Assembly (NCBI GenBank): GCA_023443705.1
Contig: JAEZTD010000248.1
Span: 1 to 6,481, forward strand
DNA length: 6,481 bases
DNA from: Bacillota bacterium
Lineage (GTDB): Bacteria > Bacillota > Clostridia > Christensenellales > Aristaeellaceae
Direction of reading: 5' to 3'
Shown here: positions 6,166-6,481 of the stretch, piece after piece
Layout of the letters: each line of letters begins with the position of its first letter
How positions within the stretch are numbered: position 1 is the first letter of the stretch
Position numbers and translations under genes: made by a program
The notes under the pieces: generated by a model
Told to the model about the DNA's origin: nothing
The model's database searches: none
Seen by the model: the letters and a program-made list of their open reading frames with translations, nothing else

Positions 6166-6251
6166 AAGAAAACCTCCGCGTGCGCCTGAAATCCTCCGGG
6201 ATTTCCGGGCGGCGCACGGACTGAAGGTACGGAATCCGCCACCAGTGTGCG
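6166..6251. repeat. Intergenic palindromic repeat, copy 1
   Basis: About 86 bases that match copy 2 (6396-6481) at roughly four of five positions by eye. The core is a two-part hairpin: GTGCGCC (6180-6186) pairs with GGCGCAC (6211-6217), and GAAATCC (6188-6194) pairs with GGATTTC (6199-6205). Differences from copy 2 fall in loops and linkers (TCCG versus TCAC, CGGGC versus CGAGC) while these stems are unchanged. Downstream of the core both copies have AAGGTA and then GCCACCA. This resembles a non-autonomous REP- or MITE-like element; no transposase or target duplication is visible. Confidence 0.7.
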
Positions 6252-6267
6252 CGCTGAGGCGGATTCC
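6231..6267. repeat. Inverted repeat enclosing 17 bases
   Basis: GGAATCCGCC (6231-6240) is a perfect 10-base inverted repeat with GGCGGATTCC (6258-6267), around a 17-base loop that contains the end of repeat copy 1. It may be the second stem of the repeat element. The corresponding left arm in copy 2 has a changed sequence (GATAGCGCC), and its partner would lie beyond the window. Confidence 0.65.
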
Positions 6268-6296
6268 CATTTCCGGCGTGCACGCCGCCGGAAATG
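6268..6296. repeat. Perfect 11-bp hairpin
   Basis: CATTTCCGGCG (6268-6278) pairs perfectly with CGCCGGAAATG (6286-6296) across the 7-base loop TGCACGC. It follows directly on the inverted repeat 6231-6267. The bases after it (ATTGAAGTTTTAG) include a short T-run, so it could act as a weak terminator on the + strand; otherwise it is part of the composite element. Confidence 0.6.
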
Positions 6297-6325
6297 ATTG
6301 AAGTTTTAGACCATTGCGATAGAAA

Positions 6326-6354
6326 GCGCTCCCCGCCGAACCGGCAGGGAGCGC
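6326..6354. repeat. GC-rich hairpin
   Basis: GCGCTCCC (6326-6333) pairs with GGGAGCGC (6347-6354), with an inner GCCG/CGGC stem (6335-6338 and 6342-6345) past a single C/A mismatch and a loop of AAC. No T-run follows. It sits between the two repeat copies and resembles a terminator stem or a separate palindromic unit. Confidence 0.55.
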
Positions 6355-6359
6355 CCAAG

Positions 6360-6390
6360 GCATCGAAAAACCCTATGGTTTTTTCGATGC
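6360..6390. terminator. Terminator-like hairpin with A-tract and T-tract arms
   Basis: GCATCGAAAAACC (6360-6372) pairs with GGTTTTTTCGATGC (6377-6390) around the loop CTAT, with one extra T bulged. The A-run and T-run in opposite arms could support bidirectional termination, though the runs lie inside the stem rather than after it. It comes just before repeat copy 2. It may serve a gene beyond the window that converges on this region. Confidence 0.5.
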
Positions 6391-6395
6391 GAAGG

Positions 6396-6481
6396 AAGGA
6401 AACCTGCGTGCGCCTGAAATCCTCACGGATTTCCGAGCGGCGCACTGACCCAAGGTATAGATAGCGCCACCAATATGCGTA
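6396..6481. repeat. Intergenic palindromic repeat, copy 2 (cut by window end)
   Basis: The second copy of the element at 6166-6251, in the same orientation, 230 bases further on. The core stems are preserved: GTGCGCC (6408-6414) with GGCGCAC (6439-6445) and GAAATCC (6416-6422) with GGATTTC (6427-6433). It continues through AAGGTA and GCCACCA to the window edge, so its right boundary is unknown. Confidence 0.7.

Larger units (their letters stand above)
6126..6481. other. 356-base non-coding, hairpin-rich region
   Basis: No convincing gene is present on either strand. The stretch holds at least six hairpins and two copies of an imperfect direct repeat. Open frames on the minus strand here merely translate the palindromic repeats, giving the recurrent peptide EDFRRT, and lack homologous character or ribosome binding sites. 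No tRNA or CRISPR pattern was seen. Confidence 0.7.

Noticed and set aside
6011..6445. Minus-strand open frames at the 3' end with the repeated peptide EDFRRT
   Set aside because: The peptide repeat is a by-product of the DNA palindromic repeat; the frame overlaps the end of the small [2Fe-2S] gene and lacks a ribosome binding site.
6166..6481. CRISPR array
   Set aside because: Only two long imperfect copies with a 144-base gap between them; repeat size and spacing do not fit CRISPR.

Overview
The window looks like a chromosomal segment of a GC-rich anaerobic member of the Clostridia (Bacillota). This is inferred from strong GGAGG-type ribosome binding sites, GTG and TTG starts, a clostridial SpoIIE-type phosphatase, and a three-subunit NAD(P)-linked [FeFe] hydrogenase. 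The species cannot be named from this sequence. All genes lie on the + strand.

Layout. Positions 1-269 hold the 3' end of a family 4 glycosidase gene, followed by a strong hairpin (284-316). Positions 270-435 are intergenic and carry a consensus sigma-A promoter (TTGACA, 17 bp, TATAAT) with a pair of TCGAT boxes at its start site. Positions 436-1605 encode a SpoIIE-family PP2C phosphatase with an additional C-terminal domain of unknown function; a terminator hairpin follows (1627-1654). Positions 1655-1832 form the leader of the hydrogenase operon, with a second pair of TCGAT boxes at the same 14-bp spacing and a TATAAT with no good -35. Positions 1833-6125 are a tight four-gene operon: NuoE-like subunit (hndA/hydC), NuoF-like subunit (hndC/hydB), [FeFe] hydrogenase catalytic subunit (hndD/hydA), and an 85-residue thioredoxin-like [2Fe-2S] protein. 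Positions 6126-6481 contain no gene but are dense with hairpins and hold two copies of an imperfect 86-bp palindromic repeat.

How the genes work together. The three large subunits match the HydABC/Hnd type of soluble hydrogenase. In characterised members the flavin subunit handles NAD(P)H, the iron-sulfur domains pass electrons to the H-cluster, and several members bifurcate electrons between NAD(H) and ferredoxin. The catalytic subunit here is complete in its cofactor ligands. The phosphatase next door has its own promoter and terminator. Similar phosphatases neighbour hydrogenase genes in other clostridia, so a regulatory link is plausible but not shown.

Most notable points: (1) hndC carries an apparent one-base deletion near 4070 that puts the last iron-sulfur motif out of frame; (2) the 85-residue protein may be a detached form of the C-terminal [2Fe-2S] domain found in long HydA proteins; (3) the phosphatase and hydrogenase leaders share paired TCGAT boxes that may form a common operator; (4) the 3' end holds a structured repeat family whose second copy is cut by the window edge.
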